DNA of 64,000 nucleotides from Siphonodentalium dalli. Its lineage: Eukaryota > Mollusca > Scaphopoda > Gadilida > Siphonodentaliidae. The notes beneath the pieces were generated by a model, which had not been told where the DNA came from, made no database searches, and was given only the letters and a program-made list of their open reading frames with translations. The stretch lies in assembly GCA_032622095.1 (NCBI GenBank), contig CP136066.1, positions 43,973,835 through 44,037,834 of the forward strand, in the 5' to 3' direction. Each line of letters opens with the position of its first letter. The stretch's first letter is position 1. Position numbers and translations under genes: made by a program. Below are positions 23,859 through 35,613 of this stretch, piece after piece.

Positions 23859-24935
23859 ATGATTGATTCAGCAGTGAGCACCACAGCCGATAACGATTTA
23901 AAAACAAAGGAAAATGTCCCTATAAATTTAACTGTTGAAGCATGTCAAGAAAGTGTAATTGAGCAATGTCAGGTGAAGAGTGCGAATCAGAGTTGTGGTA
24001 TGCAAGTGCAGACAAATCAATCTGTGTGTGTTGAAAGCAAATTTCGGAATAGTGTTATGAATAATACTAGTGATGTACATGTATGGGCTACCGGTAGCTG
24101 TAGTGATCACCAATATGCTTCAAGCTCATTAAAGAAGTGCTCCAAACGTTTAAGTAAGAAAAACGATGCTATACAACAGAATGTTAATGTAGTCTTAAAT
24201 GCTTCGGTGGACAATGATAGAAATTTTCTGTCAACAAATTTGTATGGTGTTATGTATGACACAAATGTGCGATATACATGTAATCCAAATATTCCATATA
24301 CTGTCGCATCATGTGAAGTGTATGACGATCATGTGGTTGCTGCCAGAAATCGAGCAGACTTACTCCGGATTAATAAAGATCATTGTTATGGTACATGTAG
24401 TAAAATCAATCAAAGGAAAAAAACAAAGGTGAATCCAATACAGTTTGATATTGAATGGAGTAATCAGATATTGCCAGTCAAGTGCGTTCCAATTGATCAC
24501 ACTTCCATATCATTGTGTATTGACCTAGACAATTTACATGAATTTCATTCACCTGTTTCATTTATTTACTCTGTATCGGACAGTTTCACACCTCGAGTGT
24601 CTTTTGTTTATGAAGTTGACACATGGGTAGATCTATTAAATTTAGATTATGTGTCTGATGGTAATCACAATGTTGAATATGAGTGTGCAATACGAGAGCG
24701 TGCTGATTTTGAATGTGGTATGTGTTGTAAATTCTTGTTCTCTAATCAAGTGTCAAAGGTTCCACGGCACATTTGCGATGTTTTGGATAATTTGGAAATT
24801 GCTAGGGATTCAGCTTTGTGTCGTAAATGCCACAGGTCTTGCGGACATGTAATTCCAGTCTTACATAAGAAATTAAATTCTCTTTATGTTGGAATTATTC
24901 CATCGGAGTTGAAAGATTTATCTTTTCTTGTTTAG
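23859..24935 (+). CDS. Cysteine-rich DUF6570-like N-terminal Helitron protein, truncated
   Basis: The frame is open from 23823, and the first ATG is at 23859, giving 358 aa. The first half is low in known motifs and Ser/Asn/Cys-rich. The last ~75 residues contain 'CGMCCKFLF', 'LCRKCHRSCGHVIP' and the closing 'YVGIIPSELKDLSFLV'. They resemble the paired CxxC zinc-binding region and the 'IPxEL..L' segment that precede the rolling-circle Rep domain in Helitron proteins (DUF6570). A TAG stop falls exactly where that region should continue. An AATAAA follows at 24953. No HUH endonuclease or PIF1-type helicase is found downstream. It sits in a different frame from the protease ORF; the two were probably one polyprotein-like gene or adjacent exons. 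Confidence 0.55.
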   Translation: MIDSAVSTTADNDLKTKENVPINLTVEACQESVIEQCQVKSANQSCGMQVQTNQSVCVESKFRNSVMNNTSDVHVWATGSCSDHQYASSSLKKCSKRLSKKNDAIQQNVNVVLNASVDNDRNFLSTNLYGVMYDTNVRYTCNPNIPYTVASCEVYDDHVVAARNRADLLRINKDHCYGTCSKINQRKKTKVNPIQFDIEWSNQILPVKCVPIDHTSISLCIDLDNLHEFHSPVSFIYSVSDSFTPRVSFVYEVDTWVDLLNLDYVSDGNHNVEYECAIRERADFECGMCCKFLFSNQVSKVPRHICDVLDNLEIARDSALCRKCHRSCGHVIPVLHKKLNSLYVGIIPSELKDLSFLV

Positions 24936-24962
24936 ATATTATGTACAAATCAAATAAACGGG

Positions 24963-25307
24963 ATGTCATCCTTTAATAACGTGTCGCATGTATCAGGTGA
25001 AGGTCAGTCTTCAGTTACCTTCACCTTTAGCATTCCACGGTGTACTCGCTCCCCGACTCTAGAAACGCAATCTGATTCCTATAGAGAAGCAGGATACCAA
25101 CATGAGATTATCAATAATCAGATAATAGCAGCCGAAAGACTGTCAATTACCTTAAGGTATTTGGCTACTTCTCGTAGAACGGTGTTAATTATCTTCGTCA
25201 ATGATGTCATGTCACGCTTGTTAATAATTCATTTGTTCGGAAATACTTATTGGGGGTCGAAACGTATAAAATTGAACTACCACCACTTCCAAAAACAACA
25301 CCGATAA
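24963..25307 (+). pseudogene. Fragment with PIF/Harbinger-like transposase segment
   Basis: This 114-aa frame contains 'ERLSITLRYLATSRRTV' around residues 53-70, very like the 'ER..ITLRYLATG' segment at the start of PIF/Harbinger (DDE_Tnp_4) nuclease domains. The N-terminal 50 residues and the C-terminus do not continue the family and there is no DDE triad. It lies 27 bases after the Helitron-like ORF, in the same frame after its stop. I read it as a captured or decayed fragment. Confidence 0.45.
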
Positions 25308-25319
25308 ACAATAACGCTC

Positions 25320-26140
25320 TTTTCTGTTCCATGCAATGGAAATGGCTATTTATTGTCCTGATATCAGTGATATAAATGAATGCCTATTAGTATTATCCTG
25401 AAATAAATTTATGCCACTTTGGCGAACATGGGAACCACGGTACAATTTATGCCATTTAGGCACACTTCAGAGTGAAATCTGGGCTTATATTTCGGCGAGA
25501 ATCCAAATCTAGATTCTCGTAAATATTCTCGCAAATTACCCTGGATTCTCGTGAAAAAGTATATATCAGCGAAAAAGCAAAATCAGATGAAATATATGCC
25601 CTGGAAATATAGCAAATCATTTAATGCTTTAGAATGTTTGTTTTCGGAGATTTATATATTTGCTTAAAGACATATTATGGACTTGTTATGGACTTTTTCG
25701 GGTGCGAGAAATTGATAAGTTAGTGCTCGGGCACTTTGCCAACCTGGGGAATGCTATCATTCTACTAACATCACTGAAAATTTCCAAAGAAATCTACAAC
25801 AAGACTTCATAGAGAACATTGTCTGAACTACTCCAAATTGTAAATATTTACACCTCGATTCGGGGCGCAACTATCGGCTATAATTAAACAAAAATGATTT
25901 CGCCATCGAGAGTCATTGCATTTAACTAATATATAAGAATGACGTTGTGTATCATCCATTTGGATTAATATTCGTAACAAATAACTACTTTAAGAAAGAT
26001 TATTCTTAATTTCTATTTGATCACTCTGCCCGGTGTCTGCCGGAGTGTTTCACGTCACTTTAATCAAGGAAGACTGATCAGAAAAACTGCATTTCAAGAC
26101 CACCAAACAACTTTCCTTTTTAGGGCCACCACATCTTTCC
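25320..26140. other. AT-rich, no gene seen
   Basis: Continuation of the Helitron neighbourhood without open frames of interest. I looked for Rep (HUH) and helicase motifs on both strands and saw none. Confidence 0.4.
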
Positions 26141-26164
26141 AAAGATGTACTTCTTCCATTTTGC

Positions 26165-26420
26165 TATCAAAGACCGAAAAATGTCGTTAAACTAGAGATC
26201 CAAATACACCCTAAGGGCCCCTGTATCTTGAGATATTAAAGACCGAAAATGTCGTTAAACTATAAAGACCGAAAAATGTCGTTAAACTAGAGATCCAAAT
26301 ACCCCCTATATCTTGAGATATTATAAAGACCGAAAAATGTCATTAAACTACAAAGACCGAAAAATGTCGTTAAACTAGAGATCCAAACATCCCCACCCCC
26401 TATTTTTTGAGACATTAAAG
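26165..26420. repeat. Short tandem array of AAAGACCGAAAAATGTCGTT
   Basis: Five or six copies of 'AAAGACCGAAAAATGTCGTT' plus 'AAACTAGAGATCCAAATAC' occur at irregular spacing (26170-26415), with intervening 'TATCTTGAGATATTA' words. Confidence 0.75.
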
Positions 26421-27079
26421 AACGAAATATGTCATTACACCATTAATACATAATTTGTGTTTATGAAAGTCTGGCACCCATTAGCAGTTTGTTTTCAGTA
26501 CATTTTAATATTCATTGTAACGTAAACAATTATTCTCCGACAGAAATCATGTTAATATCGCCTTTCGTTACTGGTTTCCTCGACTCAAATATTTCTTACT
26601 GCTCAATACTTATAATTAAAAAAAAATGTCTGTTTTGTGTCACTTCTTAATAGCATTCTGTATTCTGCTATTGAAAAGAAAAAAAGTTGCAGTATACCTT
26701 AAAGGTACGGAAGGCCTTGGTGGGTATCCTGTGAACATATTTCCACCTGTCAAAAACCGCTACAAACGAAAATAATATTCAAATATAGACAGACTTTGTT
26801 AATATACAAATGAGAAATATCTCATAAACAGTATGTTATTGTCGTAAATTTGACGATTGTTATGTAAACAAAGCATAAAAAGTTACTTTCCTGGTGTTTC
26901 TTTATATTATGATGGTAAACATAAAGAGCGTTCCTTGTTGCTCAATTCCTTATTTGGAAATAATAAAGAGCGTTTATACCATTTGTGTGTGATTAGCCAG
27001 TAGCATTGTGCTGCCTTCTATAACACAATCAGACTCTTGTTTAGGTAAAATATAGTAGGTCTTTATGTAAGCATGATGC

Positions 27080-27670
27080 TTAAAGGGGTACTGTACGCCA
27101 AATGTTGTTGTTGGTTTCTATAGTCTCCGAGTCGGAGAATAAGGTAACAAGTTTTCCATTATTTGAAAGTCTGTTGAGTACGAAGTCATGTTACAGATGA
27201 CAAATTTACCGGAATGCAAAAATACAAATTGTCGTTGTCAAGTAATTTTTGTAAAGTTTTCAACCAAATGAATCAAATAAAAGTTATATTATATGCATAC
27301 TAGTCCCATATAATCATTTAAGTTATTGTATCGTCGCTAGTCAGTGAGTGGCTTGAGTGTTCTCCCCGTATCATCATAATATTTTAAGCGATCGTGTGTG
27401 CGATCGGTTTAACAATCCAGTATCCCTCAATTACTGTTTTTGATTACGGTAATTCGTAATTTAATTGACGCCATTTTATGGCTCCAGTCATAAATTCAAT
27501 TTATATCAAATTATTAACTTTTAAATTATAAAATTTTAAGATAGCCTATTAACCTGAGCGTTTACAGAATACATATTCGACTCAAATTACTTATGTTTCT
27601 ATATATTATCGATATTAGATCGTTGTTGTCACCGAAAATTTAATGAAAATGGCGTACAGTACCCCTTTAA
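27080..27670. mobile_element. 590-bp TTAA-ended TIR element
   Basis: TTAAAGGGGTACTGTACGCC at the left is mirrored by its complement ending TTTAA at 27670. The interior is AT-rich and non-coding. The ends fit a TTAA-target MITE. The shared GGGTACTGTACG core is itself palindromic. Confidence 0.75.
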
Positions 27671-27679
27671 GCGATAGTG

Positions 27680-28840
27680 ATCGTATATTTGAACCAAAAT
27701 GTATGCGTTTTAATATTTTTCTGTTTACGGTGTTTGGAACAAATATGAATATTTTCGGCAACTAAGCCCTCTCGTCCCTTTAATATAATTAATATAACAT
27801 CCCTCATCCAATAATCTCCAAATTGCATATCTAATTTCAATCATAGTTACACGTCACACCGCCCCTCATCATTTGCCAATTGTACACCCTTTTTTTGCTG
27901 CTGCTGCAACTGCTCAATTTCTTTAAAAATTATTGAAAAAATGGCCCTCCCGCCCACCGACATTTACCTCTGATTTTTTTTTTCGATCATCGGACCACAC
28001 CAAAATTGAGCACACGTCCCTATATAATATACCTATTTAACCCGACTATACACGGTGGTGTAATAGATCAACCGTTAATTTAACCGTTTAGGTAGCATAT
28101 TTCCACATATAGGTTATCACAACAAATCCCTGCTGATCTGTTATTAATGAACCAAACAATTAACATGTCAACACACTCTGGCCCGCCAATGCTACAGTGT
28201 ATAAGGTAGCAATACACGATTTCCAGCAATTTTGCCAACCTGGGAGGGGTTACTGTACTTCAAATCAATGCTAAGCCATTATCGTTGGCATATATCCAAG
28301 CGAGCATGTTTTAATTTCGACAGAAATTTTAGGTGTAATCATATAAATGTACTTTTGGTTCTTCGTACAGTTTGTCATTGAGTTATGCCCCTTGGTTAGC
28401 ACACACGAACCGCTCAATTTTACCCATTTTTTTACTCAAATTGGCCATTTTCAACCCAAAAACAGACCATGATAGAGCGAATGTCAGTAAATAAGATTCT
28501 TCCACCTGATAGAGCTATGCTAGAGCTGAGAAATATTTTAAATAGAAAAAAAGTTATCGTATCAATTTGAAAAAAAAGTCTTGCGAGCCCAGATGACAGA
28601 ATTCAGGGGAGAGAAATCGGGCTATTTTCCTGTAATCAATAACACAGAGTTGGCCTTCACTGAATACGAAAACCCTGTTGCGTATCCAAATTTTTCACTT
28701 TTTTGAGAACTTTCCCAGTTTTGTAAAATAAATAAACCTTCAAACCAGTAATGACACAGTTAACACAGGCTACACTGGCCGCTATGCCCCCCAGATACTT
28801 ATATGTGTTAATTAGCAAATTTACACCACTTTCCTTATTA
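27680..28840. other. No supported gene
   Basis: AT-rich sequence with scattered short runs and no recognised terminal repeats. The frame at 28657-28941 (-) reads through the edge of repeat R1 and is not supported. Confidence 0.35.
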
Positions 28841-28842
28841 AG

Positions 28843-30022
28843 TTTTGTATTTTGCCAATTTAGAGGGACCTCCACGAATTGTGAATGCGAGTTTGAGGGA
28901 CATCCGCGATTTGTTTGCGCGATCAAAACACACACGCACAACGTTCTCCTGGAGTATATAATGTAATTCCCTTCCTTTTGCTAATTTACATGCAGAAGGA
29001 CTTCCGCGAATTATGAATGTGAGTTGGGGGATCTCCGCAATATAATTTGTGTGATCGGGACATCCGCGCAGCATTCTGCGGGAGTATATACATATCTGCT
29101 AGCTAATGATTAATATTATTTGATTGACTTAATAAATAACATCTAATAAATATTCTTCATCTTATTCACAAATTGAAGGAGTCCTTCTGGCATACAAGAA
29201 CATATAGATCTATATAGTGAATATTTATCATCGTTTGATTTGCACCAAGTGAACTTGGCGCATATAATTGATAGAACAAACCACTATTATGATGATCATG
29301 TCATTATTTGTTTAAAATACGTATCAATTGACATATATGCACCGTTCCCTCATTAAAATCAACATATTTCGCCCATGTTAGGGGACCACTGCGAATTCGG
29401 GGACCTCTGCAAAGAGACCTCCGCAATTAGGGAACTACTGCAAATCGTCCACACCGACATGACATTGGGAATTCCAATGTTTATTTATATATTTCTGATG
29501 TGACGTCACATGAACAAAGTTTCTTCACCGGTTTTAGTTACTAGCGTTACAATAAGTTATTAGTTTTACAATAAGGTCTATTAGTTTTACAACAAGTTAT
29601 TAGTTTTACAATAAGTTAATTACAGTTTTAGTTATTAGTTTTACAATAAGTTATTAGTTTTACAATAAGGTCTATTAGTTTGATAACGATAATCATTGAT
29701 CATGGAAAATCGTCTATTGGTTTGAAATATGTCTATTGATTAAGAAAATATGGCTATTGAAACGGAATGTACGTTTATTGAATATGCGATAGCTGTACTA
29801 ATTGTTTGTTGTTAGATAAACAATAAATACTATTAAATTAAAATACAACATTAATTCTGCATCGGTCAACATTGATTATGAATCGACTATATCTATTAAA
29901 ACGGAATTGTCTCTTATTGAATCCAAGAACGACTATTGGTTTGAAAATGGAGACAATTGGTTTTAACAAACCACCATTAACTTTTATTTCAATGTAATTT
30001 AGGACCGAATGGCCGCCCATAA
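28843..30022 (-). repeat. Dispersed repeat family R1, copy D
   Basis: This is the most complete minus-strand copy. The 'GGACCTCCACGAATTGTGAA' region at the left corresponds to the 3' half of copy C. 'GACATGACATTGGGAATTCC', an AACAAGTTATTAGTTTTACA-type short repeat (29535-29670) and 'GACCGAATGGCCGCCCAT' follow at the right. Confidence 0.75.
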
Positions 30023-30133
30023 TATGCTACCATGAATGAAGCTTAATTGCCAAGAATAATGATAAGAGTTCCCCTATTTGGGGCAAAATTGAGAACTGGA
30101 CACCGGCATATGTGGGACCCTTCTCACAGGAAG

Positions 30134-30326
30134 TACAGTAATGCTCTAAATAATCGACTCCTTAACCACAGCAGAATTGTGGGTATCTTTTCAGGATTTA
30201 GTCGGAAATATGGTTTGTTGCCATTCATCGGAAAGTTCTCACTGAGCCATATTTCCGACTAAATCCTGAAAAGTTGCCCATAATTCTGATGTGGTTAAGG
30301 AGTCGATTATTTAGGGCATTACTGTA
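30134..30326. mobile_element. Palindromic TA-flanked MITE, family R4, copy 2
   Basis: TACAGTAATGCTCTAAATAA at the left is mirrored by the right end GGGCATTACTGTA. The centre has lost part of one arm (TTCTCACTGAGCC) relative to copy 1. Length 193 bases. Confidence 0.85.
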
Positions 30327-30355
30327 TTATACTTTGTTGGTGTGAGCGAGATAGA

Positions 30356-30843
30356 TTAAAGGTACTCAACCCGATAAAACTCCTCTCAATTACTATTTCA
30401 ATGGCTTTGGGGGTCAAAAATATTTGATTCGAGTCGAGGAAGTCCCCCATCAAAGCTCAGATTTGTTAGATATCGATTTTAGAAATCTATTATTTTTCAT
30501 TATCGGGAATTGTTTCTGGCCCAGAAGACAGTAAAAAATTCGTTGTTATTACCCACTTGATCATAGAGTTATCCATCCTTGTCTGTTTGAATATAATTTT
30601 GGCGTAAAATCTCGAGCATGTTACCAAATTGACGGCAGTTATTGGTACTCATCTCGAGAAGATAAGAATTTTCAAAAATCAATATCTAATAACTCTGAGC
30701 TTTGTTTGATGGGTTCCTCGACTCGAATCAAATATTTTTTACCCCCAAAGCCAAAGAAATAGTAATATAGGACCCTCTGATCGGATTGTTGTTGTTGGAA
30801 TCTGTTGAGATGGGGACCCTCTTTACGGGTTGAGTACCTTTAA
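30356..30843. mobile_element. TIR element family R2, complete copy
   Basis: TTAAAGGTACTCAACCCG is mirrored at the right end. A second internal inverted pair (TTTGATTCGAGTCGAGGAA with its complement near 30720) shows that much of the element is palindromic. No open frame of interest is present. Confidence 0.8.
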
Positions 30844-30939
30844 TCTGATGAAGAGAAATACATGCTATTTTATTACATGCTTGTTCCTGCAATTACAGTG
30901 TTGACACCTAACTTGACAAGGGCGATACCAAGCGTGGGC

Positions 30940-31520
30940 CAATGCCCTTGACTGTAATCTCAATATTGAAACCTCAATTTACAAATTGTGCATGTGGGTA
31001 TCCTTGTCACCAACCTGTGCTATCACCATGCCAAAGGACAACAAAATCCGATAATGAACACCCGAGATACAAACTGAAATGTTCTTTCGGACACAAAGTT
31101 CACAAATTTCCAAGTCAAACAAGGGCTGTAACTCGGGTAAAAATTAGCTGACGAAACCCGTTTGCATGTAGATATCCTTTCCCCCAATCTGCTAACACCA
31201 TGCCAAAGCACAACAAAATCCAATAATAAAGACATCCACAGTATAATGTTTGTTATGGACGCGTTGGAGTATTTTACAATAAGTCGAGCAAAGGGCCATA
31301 ACTCTGTAATAAAAATGCAGACAAAACCTACACTATGTGGAGATCCTTTCCACAATGCTGGATTACCGGTATACCAAAGGACATCCAAATTGGACAATCG
31401 TTACTTGAGCTGTGTTGTGAAATGTTTGTTACGGACAGACAGAATGACGGACCGATGGAATTTTAAGTCACCACACTATACCCCCAAATACTCCCTCGGA
31501 GGGTGGGGGCCTAATAATCT
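30940..31520. repeat. Diverged ~190-bp direct repeats
   Basis: Three segments share 'TATCCTTTCCCCAA', 'CACCATGCCAAAG.ACAACAAAATCC' and 'AAGGGC..TAACTC'. The last ends in a GACAGACAGAATGACGG run, 'TCACCACACTATACCCCC' and 'GGGTGGGGGCCTAATAA'. The 124-aa and 120-aa opposite-strand frames lie wholly within them. Confidence 0.6.
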
Positions 31521-31609
31521 TTAGCCATAGCAGGTGAATAAGCATATTATATGGTGGAGCAACAGTATATAGAAAACAGTGAATGTTGCAGAATATACTA
31601 ACATAGGGA

Positions 31610-31830
31610 CATTTGATAAAAATCATGCATATGTGAGGTCCCCACCATCATTTTTTGGAAGGTGTCGAAGGTCGGTGTACGAATACCGGTATTTTTTGAA
31701 TACCGAATACCTCCTAACAGAGGGGCCGGAATACGGCGTACCTCATAACAGGGCATGGAATACGGCGTACGAAAAGGGGGGGGGTGGGGGCCTCATATGT
31801 GCAGATCCTTTCTGGAAAGGCAAAGGTAAC
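31610..31830. repeat. GAATACGG-type dispersed repeat, copy 1
   Basis: It contains 'GTACGAATACCGGTATT', 'CAGAGGGGCCGGAATACGG', 'CAGGGCATGGAATACGG' and a G-run. The sequence at 61998-62260 is the reverse complement of the same order. Confidence 0.7.
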
Positions 31831-31859
31831 AATAAAGAGAGAACTGAGTAATCACATAC

Positions 31860-32310
31860 CTCGGTGTCATGCTGCTGCATGAAGTGCTCTTAATATATAT
31901 TTTGGTAAACTATCATTCTGCTAGCAGTTCTAGAAGCAGTGCAATCATGTATAAGGTGGTTCAGTGACATCTGCTTCCGTCGAGTGCCGTCATATACTAC
32001 AAGAAATATGGTATATAATTGTTCATTTTCATGCGCTTATATAGACTAGACTGTTGAAGATAATGTACATGTACGTGTCTTTTGTGATTAGAGAAATTAT
32101 CTAATGGGCATGTATTTGGTGTCTCAAAAAAGTGACAGCAAATGGCGATCTGTTAGGAATATGAGTATCCGAGTATATTCACCAAAATAATATGTCTCAA
32201 ATTTAGCCAAAAATATTTAAATGTACATACTATTTAAATAAATTCACTCATGTTTGAAATTGTGCGCTAATAGATTGCATATTGACTATTAATGAATACT
32301 ACACAAGTTT
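31860..32310. other. No gene seen
   Basis: Plain AT-rich sequence between the GAATACGG repeat and the LINE remnant. Confidence 0.3.
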
Positions 32311-32318
32311 TCTATATG

Positions 32319-32566
32319 CTTGAAAAATCTTCACTGGTTACCGATTGACCAACGAATAAAATATAAACTTGCAACATTCGGCTATCGATATATGGATCCA
32401 CATACCACACTCCCAACCTACATAAATACCATTCTTTCTCCTACCAAGTGCCCATTATATGGTATTCCCTGCCGTCATTTGTGAAAGACTTGTCTTCCCA
32501 TCAATTTCGTCTTTCAAAAATAAATTGAAAATGCACTACTTCAAATCCAGCTACATTAGGTCATAG
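32319..32566 (+). pseudogene. LINE reverse-transcriptase C-terminal remnant, frameshifted
   Basis: Translation starts 'LKNLHWLPIDQRIKYKLATF' and continues with 'YINTILSPTKCPLYG'. This is the conserved 'LHWLP...RI.YK' block that follows the palm domain in CR1/L2/Jockey-type non-LTR retrotransposons. A frame change near 32463 is needed to reach 'SLPSFVKDLSSHQF', and another near 32518 to reach 'LKMHYFKSSYIRS' before a stop. The order and spacing match the C-terminal tail of such reverse transcriptases ('WNSLP..I......FK..LK..LF'). It is 5'-truncated and disrupted, so it is not functional. Confidence 0.7.
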
Positions 32567-33419
32567 AAGCAGACCTATTTACATTAGTTACAACAAGAAA
32601 GTGTTTCGTACCCTGCGAACATTCGCAACTAACATTGAGCATGTTACTTGTATATATGTGGCGGGGTTAAAACCCATACTCAGGTTAGTATGTACCTATA
32701 ATATCTTTCCCGCCACTCTGTGTAGTCAATCTAATTATGCTCTATACTTGGTAAGTAAATCCCATTTGAAAAGTAAACAAGCCCAGTTCTAAATAAGTTT
32801 TAATAATCTAATTATAATCCCTGGGATTTAGAATGGTACTTTCTTCCTGTAAATATATCTGGGGAGGAAGCACGCTAAAATATGCGCCCATAAAATATAT
32901 GTGTAAATAATAAAAGCTCAAATCATTCCGAAATGGTGAGTACAATTTATATTAATATTCAATCTAATATTAATCATAAAGTTGTGGTATGTCTGCGCGA
33001 GTAAGAGGTAAAAGTAAATAAATACTATAGATCTAAAGTGGTTTAATTAAAGGTAAAATAATAAGGTATTCAAAGACAACATAAGTCCAGTCAGTCATAA
33101 TTGTTATAACGGTATGTGTCATATGTTCATTTTGGGTTGTATATTATAAAATAATGCAGTTCTAACTCTCGCAATGTTACAGAAACAAGAGATATTAAAG
33201 TCTCTCGGTTGGAGCATATAGTGTTGCTGTGTATTATGTCATTTAGTTTATATAGTACAGAATGGTCATAATTACATGTATTAGCTGTTATGTAAAGCAT
33301 AGGGCAGACATTAAGAATATGTTATTGTCGTTTTAGGGCTTCATTTCTTCATTTTCTTCGTCCATACCATCCATTCATTTATTTATTACATTTTGGTGAA
33401 GATTGAAAGATTTAGAACT

Positions 33420-33596
33420 GCACCCAGTTGTCTGTGTTGTTGATTCATCCATATGGGGAATCCATAGAAACTCATGTGCCCCATGACTATGGATCTCGTG
33501 CGCTAGCCGGATTGTATCTACCAAATAGTCAGAGGGGTAACATATATGTAAAGCACCTTGAGCCAACTGGGATTTGGAGCTATATAAGAAACATCC

Positions 33597-33634
<38 letters not shown>
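33420..33634 (+). mobile_element. Probable LINE/SINE 3' tail with (ATT)n
   Basis: The words GTAAAGCACCTTGAG (33548) and 'GGAGCTATATAAGAAA', followed by a TTA microsatellite (33597-33634), match the 'GTAAAGCGCCTTGAG..GGCGCTATATAAAT' tail known from many CR1/L2-related elements. It lies ~1 kb downstream of the LHWLP remnant in the same orientation and could be its decayed 3' end. Confidence 0.6.
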
Positions 33635-33636
<2 letters not shown>

Positions 33637-33987
33637 TGGACAAATGGGGAAGATTATGTCTGAAAATATGTTTAATTTGCATAAAAATGTCAATATTTGG
33701 GTGGAAAAAATTAAATACCCAATATTTCTGTAGTCAAAACTCGAATCAGTGAACAGTAATGCTCTCTGGAAGCTTTTATTTTATGGGTCACCATAATCGA
33801 GCTAAAAATTCCACGTGTTGCAATAACTTTTATTTAAGCAAATCAGTTACAGATATGTCAACATCACTAGTTGTGTAGTAAGTTAAAATATTTTAGTCCG
33901 AGTATGATTTTCAGAATATTTGTATTTGCTTTGACTTTCTCCAATGTTTTATACCGCAAGTTTTTATAAATTTTTGGGGCTTACACG

Positions 33988-34337
33988 CAGGGGCGCCAGA
34001 AGAGGGGGGGCAGAGGGGGCAACTGACCCCCCTGCCCTTGACCAAGGGGGGCGAGCGGGGGCAGGACTTTCCCTTTTTCTGGAGACAGAAAATGCTTTTT
34101 GTGTGTTTAATCTCGTGTTTTTATAGCAAATGTGACTTTTTTGGTCCAAATACCACCAATTTCACAAGGAATATTAATTTTTTCACAAAACGGCCATAAA
34201 AACCGACAAATACCATTAAAATAGTGATTTTTGCCACAATGAATTTATGGTTATTTTCCCCGAGTTTGCGGAGAAAATGCCCTTTTTTGCGGAAAAGTGC
34301 CCTTTTTGTAGGCTCTTGGATGCTTCCGGCGCCCCTG
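33988..34337. mobile_element. hAT-superfamily MITE with 8-bp target duplication
   Basis: CAGGGGCGCCAGAAG at the left is mirrored by CTTCCGGCGCCCCTG at the right (one mismatch). Both are flanked by the direct repeat CTTACACG (33980-33987 and 34338-34345). The CAGGGGCG terminus and 8-base duplication are classic hAT signatures. The interior is G-rich near the left end and encodes no transposase. The preserved duplication suggests a fairly recent insertion. Confidence 0.9.
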
Positions 34338-34727
34338 CTTACACGTGAGCTATGTCAGGAGGTAACTGGAGGTTGAAAGTTTAGATGGACATGCACAGAA
34401 AACAATAATTAATTTTTATTTAGTACACTACATGAAGGAATATATGCTATATGAAAACCACATCAAGCATATTATAAAACGATTAAAGTGTGAAAAAAAT
34501 GAATTTAATCATTGTTTTAGAAAGGAAATTTTGGGAAGAGCAATTTCAGCAAGTATACAAATCGAGTAGAAACAGTCCTAGAAATAACTAAATATTTTTA
34601 AATTAAATTTAGTTAAACATTACCTTATAAATATATAAATCCTTTATATCATATATGAACTACTAGTTAGGCAACTGCTGATTTACTGAAGGTTCCCCCA
34701 CCTTGCCCCGAATGCTTGGTGACAGCT

Positions 34728-35258
34728 TAGATCATGCCATGAATCTCTACTCTGGCTAGCCTGTGGGCCGTAGAGATATTCCATCAGTACAAAACCTGGG
34801 AACTTTTTGATGTTCCGACTCGTTATGACATGGAACTTTATAACATGCACAAATAAGGCAGGGTATATATTTCTTTGTAAATACTTGTTCCTCAATAATC
34901 TACTTCACATTAAGGGGTGGTCCCCGCTTGATATCGCATGCTTTTCTGTGACTTTTGTGAGTCAATATCGCAATAAACATAGAAATAGTTACCCAGGAGA
35001 AATTCAATAATTATAAGCGATGCAAATCAAAATCGCTTACAAAGTCACTTAATTCATGCAATTTGGAGTTGGGACCTTCAACTTAGCAGTGAGTTACATT
35101 ATTGAGGAACAGGTAATAACTAAGAAATATATTCCGTGCGTTATTTTTTTGACTTTATAAGGTTCCCCATTAAAACTTCAAAACTTAGCAAGATTTTGTT
35201 CTGTTGGAATATGGTCTCTATGGGCGATAGCCAGAGTAGAGATTCGTGGCATAATCTA
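34728..35258. mobile_element. TIR element family R6, copy 1
   Basis: TAGATCATGCCATGAATCTC continues as an inverted match at the right (CCAGAGTAGAGATTCGTGGC then ATAATCTA). A second pair ('CCTGTTCCTCAATAAT' type) lies inside. The copy at 36708-37200 has the same arms, and a single-ended relic lies near 43405-43620. Confidence 0.8.
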
Positions 35259-35463
35259 CAGTAATACTCAAATTAATTGACCACTTAACCACAGCAGAAT
35301 TATGGGTAATTTTTCAGGATTTAGTCGGAAATATGGCTTGTAGCCATTCATCGGAAAGCTCTCGACGAGAGCTTTCCGATGAATGGCAACAAGCCATATT
35401 TCCTGAAAAATTACCCATAATTCTGCTGTGGTTAAGTGGTCAATTAATTCGAGCATTACTGTA
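35257..35463. mobile_element. Palindromic TA-flanked MITE, family R4, copy 3
   Basis: TACAGTAATACTCAAATTAA is mirrored by the right end GAGCATTACTGTA. The centre is CTCTCGACGAGAG. It abuts the R6 element: the last TA of R6 and the first TA of this element are the same bases, so one inserted at the edge of the other. Confidence 0.85.
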
Positions 35464-35504
35464 GGTGACACATGTGCACTCCCTGTTGATGTTGCAGGTT
35501 TTGT

Positions 35505-35613
35505 ATGTGATCCTCAAAAAACAATTAAAAAAATAGAAAGCAGAATTAGAACCTTCAGTCAATCAGCAGTTGCCGAACTGGTATCTTGTATATATTATAA
35601 AAAGGATTTATAA
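35505..35613 (+). CDS. Possible short coding fragment (weak)
   Basis: A pyrimidine-containing TTGATGTTGCAG acceptor-like site precedes a frame reading 'FVCDPQKTIKKIESRIRTFS' and on to a TAA. The Lys/Ile/Ser composition is exon-like but I recognise no family. A donor-like CTG|GTATCT occurs at 35580. It may equally be chance. Confidence 0.18.

Noticed and set aside
31023-31524. 124-aa and 120-aa frames
   Set aside because: They lie wholly in diverged ~190-bp dispersed repeats with no domain.
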